NCBI GenBank assembly: GCA_031963225.1
Contig: JASSUD010000023.1
Span: 1-36,361, forward strand
DNA from: JASSUD01 sp031963225
GTDB lineage: Bacteria > Pseudomonadota > Gammaproteobacteria > Burkholderiales > Burkholderiaceae
DNA length: 36,361 bases
Reading direction: 5' to 3'
Of this stretch, positions 25,241 to 33,167 are shown in pieces. The position numbers and the translations under genes were made by a program. Numbering within the stretch: the stretch's first letter is position 1; each line of letters opens with the position of its first letter. The notes beneath the pieces were generated by a model. That model was not told where the DNA came from. It saw only the letters and a list, made by a program, of their open reading frames with translations, and did not search any database.

Positions 25241-25279
25241 GGTGTGCATGTTGGGGTTCGTTCCTCACCACCAACCTAC
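25241..25279. repeat. single REP-like unit
   Basis: 39 nt (GGTGTGCATG..CCAACCTAC) nearly identical to the right arm at 24460-24498, in the same orientation. It has no inverted partner nearby. Confidence 0.85.
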
Positions 25280-25331
25280 AAGCCGTTTTCTGATTAAATT
25301 AAATATAAGTTTATGTAGAAAATGCACTGAT

Positions 25332-25389
25332 ACCGACCAATAAAAAACCCGAGAATCTATAAAGATTTTCGGGTTTTTTATTGGTCGGT
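25332..25389. terminator. 27-bp hairpin, bidirectional terminator
   Basis: Arms of 27 nt (25332-25358 and 25363-25389) pair with a single G-T wobble around a four-base loop ATAA. The CCCGA/TCGGG core is flanked by A and T runs, so it can stop transcription from either side. It lies 40 nt after the stop of the minus-strand gene at 25430. Confidence 0.85.
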
Positions 25390-25429
25390 AAGGTTATATA
25401 TGTTTTTTAAAACGATATAAAATATTTTA

Positions 25430-25960
25430 TTAAGCCATTACAGATACTGGCTCATAGGTATTTTTAATGGAACCTGCTTCATTCAAGTTGTTAAATAGTG
25501 ATCCAGGCGTGAGCATATCTGTTAATTCGATAGCATCCTCTTCCCATTCCATGGAGTGCGGCGTCCAGCATGGTGATATTCCTTCACTATTATAGAAAAG
25601 AAAATGACTTACTGTTATTGCAAGCGCTATTAGGCTCAAGAGAGCACATCCCACCTGTAGCGCTAAGCTAGAAAAACCTACAGTGAAATGTATGAGTGGA
25701 TAGGAAGCGATAGCCAAATTGGTAAGGTTTTCTATAGAAAAAACATCCGTACAGCGCTTTAGAAATCCATGGGTGTTTTCTAATAAAGGCTCATCAGCAG
25801 CATTTTCCATAATCCTGCGTATCTCTAAATGCAGTGCTCTTTTACTTGCAGAATACGGATAAGAACATGCGTTGGATAAGCGGCTGGTCAATGAGCTAGT
25901 GATAGCTTGATAAGCAGAAGAGGTGGTGAAACTATTGAGGGGCATACTGCTTTCCTTCAT
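25430..25960 (-). CDS. hypothetical protein with a two-helix membrane hairpin
   Basis: A 176-residue protein with no recognised family. A Ser/Thr-rich N-terminal third is followed by two adjacent hydrophobic helices near residues 80-125 (NLAIASYPLIHFTVGFSSLAL, then CALLSLIALAITVSHFLFY) and an acidic C-terminal tail (MEWEEDAIELTDML). The layout of polar N-terminus, membrane hairpin and acidic tail recalls secreted inclusion- or vacuole-membrane proteins of intracellular bacteria, but nothing specific supports that. I start at ATG 25960 because AAAGG lies seven bases upstream; the frame is open to TTG 26035 without a signal, and ATG 25945 is another option. It is followed by a strong hairpin and is probably monocistronic. 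Confidence 0.6.
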   Translation of the reverse strand: MKESSMPLNSFTTSSAYQAITSSLTSRLSNACSYPYSASKRALHLEIRRIMENAADEPLLENTHGFLKRCTDVFSIENLTNLAIASYPLIHFTVGFSSLALQVGCALLSLIALAITVSHFLFYNSEGISPCWTPHSMEWEEDAIELTDMLTPGSLFNNLNEAGSIKNTYEPVSVMA

Positions 25961-26096
25961 CAAATAGCCTTTAGTACTAGGCGTATTAAGCTTTTTTCTA
26001 GAGCTTGCTTCCCTATGAGATTTTGCTTTGTTCAATTAGACCAGAAAAACAGTCCTCGCATATAGCTTATTTGCGGATGTTCCCCTATTGATGAAT

Positions 26097-28748
26097 CTAT
26101 CTTGCACCCCGTTGCCTGAGCAGGGCTGCATTTTGAGGGCTTAAGTTGCGAGCATTTTCAATCAACGCATCTGTTGCAGTTAGTACGTCTTGGCCTGAAG
26201 TCCACTCTAATAGGATGGTGCCAATTTCGTCTGCGTCATAAGAAATTCGCCAAAATCGGATAGCTCTGCCCGTTCCCGTTGTGCTTAGTATGGCTACGCC
26301 ATCATCCTGCGTAGGCTGCCACGCAATAGCATAGACAGAATCACAGCCTTGCAATACAGCTCGACAATCACCATTTAGAACAGACCATAACCTTACCGTT
26401 TTATCATCACTTCCAGACGCTAACCATCGTCCATCGGGTGAAAACGCGATGCTATACACAGAAGACTTATGCCCAGCATAGGTGTGTACGAGAGTACGAT
26501 CGCCCAAGACGCTCCACAGCTTCACTGTATGATCAAGACTTCCAGATGCTAACCATTGGCTATCCGTCGAAAATGCGACACTAGTAATCTCTTCCTCATG
26601 CTCAGCATACGTATGCGCAAGAGACCGGTCGCCTAAAACATGCCACAGCTTCATCGTTGCATCATCACTTCCAGATGCTAACCACTGACCATCGCCCGAA
26701 AATGCGATAGCAGTGATCTCATCTTCATGTCCAGCATAGGTATGCAAAAAACGGCATTCCTCCGAGAGATGCCAGAGCTGCAACGTATGATTATATTCTC
26801 CAGCTGCTAACCACTGACCATCGCCTGACAACGCTACCTTAGTCCATCCAACATTTTCATAATCGCAGTTACTAAACCCCAAGAGCCGACTGCCCGAAAC
26901 ATTCCATAACTCGAATGCAAAATTAGCGCCTCCAAACGCTACGTACTGTCCATCGGGCGAAAGCGCAACATTATCTACTGTATCCACAGAAGTTTTGGCA
27001 AACGTGTGTGTAGTGTGTGTAAGAGATCGATCAGCCAAGACATGCCAGAGCTGCACCGTATTATCAACGCCTAGAGACGCTAACCACTGCCCATCGCCGG
27101 AAAACGCGACACTCTGCCCCCAGTCTGTATATCCAGAAGAGGTGTATGCGAGATGTTGAGTGCTCGCGACATGCCACTGCTTCACGGTATTATCCTGACC
27201 TCCAGATCCAGACGCTAACCACTGCCCATCGACCGAGAATGCGACACTGGTTGCCTCTCCATTAAACTCAGTATACGTGCGCGCAAGAGATCGATCACCC
27301 CAGACATGCCACAGTTTGACGGTCTTATCTTTGCTTCCAGACGCTAGCCGTTGACCATCACCAGAAAATGCGACGCTCTTCACCTCTTCCCTATGCCCAG
27401 TATACGTGTGCGCAAGAGATCGATCACCCAAGACATGCCATAGCTTGACCGTCTTATCTCGGCTTCCAGATGCTAACCATTCTCCATCACCAGAAAATGC
27501 GACGCTCTTCACCCAGTCCTTATGCCCAGTATACGTGTGCGCAAGAGATCGATCGCCCAAGACATGCCACAGCTTCACGGTACTATCATTGCTTCCGGAC
27601 ACTAACCATTGGCCATCGGCTGAAAACGCAATACTATTTACCGCAAGCTTATGCCCAATATACGTGTGCGCAACGGATCGATTGCCGCAGACATGCCACA
27701 GCCTCACCGACTTATCCTCACCTCCAGACGCTAACCACTGGCCATCGACCGAGAATGCGACACTTGTCACCCGACCCCCATGCCCAGCATAAGTGTGTGC
27801 TAGAGATCGATCACCTGAGACATGCCACAGCTTCACTGTATTATCATCCCCTGCAGACGCTAGCCACTGTTTATCACTCGAAAATGCGACACTCTTTACC
27901 GTACCTTCATGCCCAATATAGGTGTTTAATTTTTGTAAATCGTTGGACGTATAAAGATGAATTTGATCGCCTTCTGCCACAGCAAGCCAGCGTCCACCCG
28001 GTGAATAACAACAAGCAGAAACATGATTTTGCATTTCTAACGTAGGCTTTTCTCCTAATTGCAGGCCCGTCAAATCTGCCCCATCCAAATCCACTCCTCG
28101 TATCCAAGCACCTACCCAATTTACTCCGCTTAAATCTGCGTTTTGAAATTTCGTATGGTCAAAAATTCCGTAACTTAAATCTGCGCCAGGAACACGTATT
28201 CCGCTGAAATCTTTGTTGATCAACTGCACACCAGCTTTAACCAAGAGTGTCAACGCATTAGCTGCCACAGTTTGTACCTCTTCTGCTTTGGATCGTTCGA
28301 CCCAACTCAACAATTTCTGCTTTAATTGTGCGTTTTGTTGCACTTTTTCTTGCAAAAATCTAAATATCTCTGAATCGTTAACAAGCCATACGAGCTCAAA
28401 GAGTGCCGATTTCTCTACAAGTTGATCAAGCTGATTTATGTCTGAGAGCCTTTGCAATTGGCTTAATGTAGATTTTTTCAACGCTTCATCCGAGCTAACT
28501 AAAGCCCATAGATATTTCGCTCTAATCCTGTTTTTGATTAGATGTAATTTCAGAGCGAGCGAGTCTATGGGCTCGCTATTACGAGACACTGCGGTCAATG
28601 CTTTAAATAAAGCTTGCCGACTTGAAGTGTCTAGCAGATTTTCAACTTCTTCTTGGATTTCTAAAGGGAGCGAGAGAAATGATGGTTCCGCAAGTTTTTG
28701 TGCTGCAAGATAAGACGGAATGGTAGGAGTCGAAATAGGGTTTAGCAT
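26097..28748 (-). CDS. F-box-like, pentapeptide-repeat, 14-blade WD40 protein
   Basis: An 883-residue protein. Residues ~23-57 (FLSLPLEIQEEVENLL...ALTAVSRN) resemble an F-box: the L-P-x-E-I start, spaced Leu residues and a terminal V-S-R. A helical region (60-175) leads to pentapeptide repeats (~178-232: GADLS, NADLS, GADLT). From ~240 to ~850 there are 14 WD40-type units, most with GHxxxVxSVAFSxDGQWLASGSxDxTVKLWHV, enough for two seven-blade propellers; units 6-9 are degenerate. In fungi F-box/WD40 proteins such as Cdc4 present substrates to SCF ubiquitin ligases. The middle and the tail (LxxQNAALLRQRGA) are shared with the protein at 34965, which has NACHT-type sequence where this one has the F-box-like segment. 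RBS is weak. WD40 and pentapeptide calls are firm; F-box is tentative. Confidence 0.85.
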   Translation of the reverse strand: MLNPISTPTIPSYLAAQKLAEPSFLSLPLEIQEEVENLLDTSSRQALFKALTAVSRNSEPIDSLALKLHLIKNRIRAKYLWALVSSDEALKKSTLSQLQRLSDINQLDQLVEKSALFELVWLVNDSEIFRFLQEKVQQNAQLKQKLLSWVERSKAEEVQTVAANALTLLVKAGVQLINKDFSGIRVPGADLSYGIFDHTKFQNADLSGVNWVGAWIRGVDLDGADLTGLQLGEKPTLEMQNHVSACCYSPGGRWLAVAEGDQIHLYTSNDLQKLNTYIGHEGTVKSVAFSSDKQWLASAGDDNTVKLWHVSGDRSLAHTYAGHGGRVTSVAFSVDGQWLASGGEDKSVRLWHVCGNRSVAHTYIGHKLAVNSIAFSADGQWLVSGSNDSTVKLWHVLGDRSLAHTYTGHKDWVKSVAFSGDGEWLASGSRDKTVKLWHVLGDRSLAHTYTGHREEVKSVAFSGDGQRLASGSKDKTVKLWHVWGDRSLARTYTEFNGEATSVAFSVDGQWLASGSGGQDNTVKQWHVASTQHLAYTSSGYTDWGQSVAFSGDGQWLASLGVDNTVQLWHVLADRSLTHTTHTFAKTSVDTVDNVALSPDGQYVAFGGANFAFELWNVSGSRLLGFSNCDYENVGWTKVALSGDGQWLAAGEYNHTLQLWHLSEECRFLHTYAGHEDEITAIAFSGDGQWLASGSDDATMKLWHVLGDRSLAHTYAEHEEEITSVAFSTDSQWLASGSLDHTVKLWSVLGDRTLVHTYAGHKSSVYSIAFSPDGRWLASGSDDKTVRLWSVLNGDCRAVLQGCDSVYAIAWQPTQDDGVAILSTTGTGRAIRFWRISYDADEIGTILLEWTSGQDVLTATDALIENARNLSPQNAALLRQRGAR

Positions 28749-29287
28749 TAATATTCTTGAGTTAAATTATGGAGGCAGCGCTAAGCAAATTTAAACAGGC
28801 CGTAGTCTAGAGGAACATGAGCAGAATTACGACGAGGTGCAGCTCAAATAATCCAATGCGGATTTGGAGGGGCTGCTATCGTTGCTCCAACCTAGAGCGC
28901 TTAAAGGGAGTGTAAGTAGATAAATTAAGAGATCTGGCGACTAAGCAAGTTAAACCAGGATACTGGGGCGCACTAAAGTCAGATTGTATTTTTATATAGG
29001 TGCGCGATTTCCATGTCTATTTAATTTTTATTTTCGTGATTTCAGCAAGCCATTTAATGTTTTTCTAGGAAGAAATTACTATTTTTAAAAACATAAGGTA
29101 TGCACGATTTTCAGTGAGTAACCGTATGTGCTGTCTTTGATTTTGAAGGTAAAAGTGCCGCTCTTTTTTTTATGATTCGAAAAATTTAGTGGGCGGGTAC
29201 CATCCGCCGGAATCTGCCGTGTGAGTCGCGCGAAACTCATGCAATTACCATGGCCAACAGTGTTTATTAAGAATAGGAAAACTTTAA
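28749..29287. other. 539-nt divergent intergenic region
   Basis: It separates the minus-strand WD40 gene from the plus-strand ACP-TE-P450 gene, so it should contain promoters for both. I see no unambiguous -35/-10 pair, no gene, and one small GC hairpin (GGCGG..CCGCC near 29193-29209). AGGAAA at 29275-29280 is the ribosome-binding site of the downstream gene. Confidence 0.5.
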
Positions 29288-31813
29288 ATGGACAGCGAGC
29301 TCTCAGACCATGATTCCATACAGACTACATTACACTCTGCGCCGGCCGATGAGCGCCTACAAATTTTAAGCGATTACTTGAGGACAGAGGTACAACAATT
29401 CTGCGAACCTGATGTTGACCTGGCGCTTGACTGCCAACTGATGGACATTGGGTTCGATTCGCTGGCTGCTATGGATCTGGCTGGGAGAATTGACAAAAAT
29501 TTGAAGGTTAGGCTCTCGGTAGCAGAATTCTCCGACTCGACTACACTCAATGACCTTATTGAGCGGGTTGCTAAGGGAGTGTTTGCCAGGCACGACGCGC
29601 CGTCGACCTCGCCGCCGCCTTCACCGCAGATCAGTCAGATACCTCAGAAAAGTAACGCAGCAATCGCACTGAGTGGCTGGAGCCTGCAGTATCCTATTTT
29701 TTGTGTCAGTGGGCTTGCTGGCACGGTATCTTCTCTTTCTGATTTGGCCAAAGCACTTGGCACCTCACAGCCACTTATTGCGTTTCAATCTCCGGGTATT
29801 GCCGATGAAGCTCCCCCGCTAGGCTCAGTTGAAGAGTTGGCGCGCTGGTATATTGAAGAAATGAAGGCTATTCAGCCGGTGGGACCTTATGTACTTGCTG
29901 GACATTCATTCGGTGGACTTGTCGTTTACGAAATGGCTCAGCGGCTGGTCGAACGTGGTGAGCAAGTGGCCCATGTGTTTCTGATAGATGCCTCGGCGGT
30001 CGAGAGCAGCGACCAGGTTAACGTGCCTGAAGACATCATGGCCATGTTTGAGCTCTCTCATACGATGTTGAGGATTGCAGACAAGCCATTGGGAATGGCA
30101 GCCTATGCTCACCTTGAGTCCATGGATGCGGACCAGCAGCGTTTGGCTTTGGCCGGTGCACTTGGTGCACAGGGTCCATTGCGAAGAGACTCTGCTATCG
30201 CGAAAGTGCTCAATGTATGGATGGCGAGCTATGCCGCAATGGAGCGCTATCGGCCTTTACCCTATGCTGGTCAGATAACGGTGCTGCGCTCAGAAGAAGG
30301 TATGCCGTTGGAGGCGTTCCATCCAGCACGAACGACGCGCATGTATTTTGATGACCCGTCCCTTGGCTGGGCACAGCTTTGTCCAGCGTTACGCGTTGTC
30401 AATGTGCCTGGCGATCATTTCACTCTCATCCTTGCGCCGAAGGTAAAAGCAGTCGCAGATGTCTTATTGCAAACGTTAGAGGGACAAACTTCGTTCTCAG
30501 TAGAACTGGAAAAAATACTCCCATTTTCTAGCGTGCAACGCAGTGGTAGGGCCATTAAGATTGTCGGGGAAGAACTCAATTTTAATCCTACTCACCCCGC
30601 ATTTATCCAAGATCCTTATCCTATTCTTCACCAATTGCGTAAGCACATGCCTGTGCATTTTTTAAAATCACTCTCTACCTGGTGGCTCACCGGCTACTCG
30701 GATGTGAGCACAGGATTGCGAGACAAACGTTTTTCGGTGGATACAAGGTGCGTGACGGATTCAAAAATGGCAACTGCCGATATTCCAGAAGGTAGTGTAA
30801 AACCATTCATGCAAAGCAGTTGGTGGCGCCAACAGGATGTTCCGCTTACGAAACTTACTAACAATTTCTTGCTGTTGCTTGATCCGCCGAGACATCAACA
30901 GCTTCGGCGTCTCCTATCTCCGGTATTCGAGCCGAAAGCAGTGCGCAAGTGGGTGGACTATATCGACCAACGGGTAGATAAACTTATCACCAATATGCGG
31001 CGGCACTCTAATCCAGAAATCATTCGCGATTTAGCGCTTCCTTTACCGATTAGCGTTATTGTCGAGATATTGAACCTTCCACATGAAGATACCCCTCTTT
31101 TACAAACATGGGCACATGATATTCAGATGGGTTTTGAAGTCATGTCAAGTGAAACTGCGCAACGGATTAATAAGAGCGCGGAGAATTTTTTAAATTACTT
31201 ACGTGAACATATAGAAAGGGAACGCAAAACGCCACAGAAGAATGCTTTTTTAGCACTTGCACTTGAGTCTGGTGGGGAACAGTTGAGCGTAGATGAACTA
31301 GCGGCTAATTATGCGCTGATATTTACAGCGGGATTTGAAACGACTACAGGTTTGATTGGAAATAGCGTATTAGCATTCCTACGAAATCCAGATCAGTTTA
31401 ATTTACTGCGCCAACATCCAGAGCTGGCAGAAAATGCGGTTGAGGAACTTTTACGTTATGAAGGTAACGTGCGTAATGCATTTCGTGTTGCTCTTGAAGA
31501 TATTGAAATCGGAGGAAAACTGATACGACGGGGTGATTATGTGACGTTTGATTTGGCGGCAGCAAATCGTGATCCTGCAATATTTTCCAATCCAGATCAA
31601 CTAGATTTGACGCGCAGCAATGCTAAACAGCATGTAGCGTTTTCTCAAGGTATTCATTACTGCCTTGGTGCAACTTTGGCGCGACTAGAAATAAAAAGTG
31701 TTATTACCGCGCTTGCTCGACATAATTTCTCTCTTGTGCCTGGGGGCTTTGAATGGCAAATGAGTTATACATTTAGAGCACTTAAAAAACTTGAAGTGAC
31801 CTTCAACACGTAA
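29288..31813 (+). CDS. ACP-thioesterase-cytochrome P450 fusion
   Basis: An 841-residue protein with three domains. (1) Acyl/peptidyl carrier at ~20-100, phosphopantetheine Ser58 in GFDSLAAM. (2) Type I thioesterase at ~130-400, nucleophile Ser207 in GHSFGG, probable Asp234 (LIDAS) and His377 (PGDHF). (3) Complete P450 at ~430-841, I-helix AGFETT (681-686), ExxR at 720-723, heme ligand Cys792 in FSQGIHYCLG; its end (FEWQ..FRALKKLEVTF) recalls the CYP107 group, which includes BioI, a P450 that oxidises ACP-bound fatty acids. All catalytic residues are present. The likely role is to oxidise a chain tethered on the fused carrier and then release it. AGGAAA seven bases before ATG 29288 sets the start. 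The ketosynthase genes follow at 50 nt. A reductase/ferredoxin partner for the P450 is not in the window. Confidence 0.9.
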   Translation: MDSELSDHDSIQTTLHSAPADERLQILSDYLRTEVQQFCEPDVDLALDCQLMDIGFDSLAAMDLAGRIDKNLKVRLSVAEFSDSTTLNDLIERVAKGVFARHDAPSTSPPPSPQISQIPQKSNAAIALSGWSLQYPIFCVSGLAGTVSSLSDLAKALGTSQPLIAFQSPGIADEAPPLGSVEELARWYIEEMKAIQPVGPYVLAGHSFGGLVVYEMAQRLVERGEQVAHVFLIDASAVESSDQVNVPEDIMAMFELSHTMLRIADKPLGMAAYAHLESMDADQQRLALAGALGAQGPLRRDSAIAKVLNVWMASYAAMERYRPLPYAGQITVLRSEEGMPLEAFHPARTTRMYFDDPSLGWAQLCPALRVVNVPGDHFTLILAPKVKAVADVLLQTLEGQTSFSVELEKILPFSSVQRSGRAIKIVGEELNFNPTHPAFIQDPYPILHQLRKHMPVHFLKSLSTWWLTGYSDVSTGLRDKRFSVDTRCVTDSKMATADIPEGSVKPFMQSSWWRQQDVPLTKLTNNFLLLLDPPRHQQLRRLLSPVFEPKAVRKWVDYIDQRVDKLITNMRRHSNPEIIRDLALPLPISVIVEILNLPHEDTPLLQTWAHDIQMGFEVMSSETAQRINKSAENFLNYLREHIERERKTPQKNAFLALALESGGEQLSVDELAANYALIFTAGFETTTGLIGNSVLAFLRNPDQFNLLRQHPELAENAVEELLRYEGNVRNAFRVALEDIEIGGKLIRRGDYVTFDLAAANRDPAIFSNPDQLDLTRSNAKQHVAFSQGIHYCLGATLARLEIKSVITALARHNFSLVPGGFEWQMSYTFRALKKLEVTFNT

Positions 31814-31863
31814 TATTTTCAACAGATAAATTTTCCATTGAAATAATGCGGAGATAGGCATCT

Positions 31864-33132
31864 ATGCGTAAAGAAGTTGTAATCACTGGCATGGGAAGCA
31901 TTTGTAGTCAAGCAATGTCCCCGCAGCAGTTATTTAATCGCTTAGAAAATCGGCAATCTTCAGTGCGGAATCACCCGGAACTGACTGGGCTATTCAATCC
32001 GGCTTGCGCCTATATTGATAATGAAATATTTACCCAGCTAGCAACGGATCAAACTGCCCGCTTGGGTTACGCATTAGGAGGCGCAAATTGTCTTGCCATG
32101 TATGCAGCTGAGCAAGCGATTGAATCTAGCAATATTGATTTGAATAAAACGTATAGGAAAGGTTTATTCATTGCATCTAATAGATACACTTTGACTGCCC
32201 AACAATTGCTTGATTTGGCAAAACATTACGATGGGTCTGTAAATCGGTTTTATTTAGATAATTATATTTTGCATGAACGGCATGCGTCCTCTACCTATTT
32301 TCACAAGCGCCAGGATATGGCTTCGCAAGTATTGGGTGATTTATATGGCTTCGATATGGTGTGCACCCTAGGGGATGCTTGTGCGGCGGGTAGCATGGCG
32401 ATTGGTAACGGTTATCGTCGTATTTCGCACGGTGACTTAGATGTGGCATTGGTCGGAGGGGCCGACGCCGTGTCCAACTATATACCCATGTTGATATTTA
32501 ATCTTTTAGGTGCGTTATCGCAGAAAACCAGTGATACGCCAGAAACGATTAGTCGCCCTTTCGATAAAGACCGTAGTGGATTTGTAATGGGGGAGGGAGG
32601 GGCATTCTTAGTACTAGAATCACTTGAGCATGCGCAAAGACGTGGTGCCCCGATTATGGCTAAGCTTAGTGGTTATGCAGCGCTGATGGAAGGTTGGCGG
32701 ATTACGGACAGCCCGCCAGACGGCTCTCAATATGCGCGGTGCATATCTGCAGCACTTAGCGATGCAGGACTCTCTGCGCAGGATATCGATCATATCAATG
32801 CACATGGCACATCAACTCAGAAAAATGATAGCAATGAAAGCGCCGCAATTAAGCGAGTGTTTGCGGAACTTGCTGCCACCATCCCCGTTACGGCAAATAA
32901 ATCTGCGTTGGGCCATACATTAGGGGCAAGCGGAGCCTTCGAAGCGGTTTTATCTGTCATGTCACTGCAAAAACAAACTTTTCTTCCAACACTGAATTTC
33001 AATGAAGGCGACGTAGGCACAAAAGAACTCAACATTGTTACGGAAGCTAGGCCTGGCGAAATCAAGCATATTGTCTCGAACTCATTTGGATTTGGCGGTG
33101 AAAACTCGGTACTTGTTTTAAGTCGACAATAG
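31864..33132 (+). CDS. beta-ketoacyl-ACP synthase (FabF/KS-alpha-like)
   Basis: A 422-residue condensing enzyme of the thiolase fold, extending an ACP-bound acyl chain by two carbons from malonyl-ACP. Catalytic residues are all present: Cys173 in GDACAAGS, His314 in NAHGTST, Lys346 and His351 in NKSALGHTLGA, and the SNSFGFGGENSVL ending. Length is normal for FabF or a type II PKS KS-alpha. It lies 50 nt after the ACP-TE-P450 gene and 35 nt before the KS-like gene, so the three form an operon. The pairing with a catalytically dead KS partner makes a KS-alpha role more likely than a second housekeeping FabF. GGAG at 31850-31853 precedes ATG 31864. Confidence 0.92.
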   Translation: MRKEVVITGMGSICSQAMSPQQLFNRLENRQSSVRNHPELTGLFNPACAYIDNEIFTQLATDQTARLGYALGGANCLAMYAAEQAIESSNIDLNKTYRKGLFIASNRYTLTAQQLLDLAKHYDGSVNRFYLDNYILHERHASSTYFHKRQDMASQVLGDLYGFDMVCTLGDACAAGSMAIGNGYRRISHGDLDVALVGGADAVSNYIPMLIFNLLGALSQKTSDTPETISRPFDKDRSGFVMGEGGAFLVLESLEHAQRRGAPIMAKLSGYAALMEGWRITDSPPDGSQYARCISAALSDAGLSAQDIDHINAHGTSTQKNDSNESAAIKRVFAELAATIPVTANKSALGHTLGASGAFEAVLSVMSLQKQTFLPTLNFNEGDVGTKELNIVTEARPGEIKHIVSNSFGFGGENSVLVLSRQ

Positions 33133-33167
33133 AAAATAACTATTTTTATTTATTAAGGTATCCAATA

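Noticed and set aside
27406..28045. Plus-strand frames of 128 and 191 codons with internal repeats
   Set aside because: They are antisense shadows of the WD40 repeats in the minus-strand gene.
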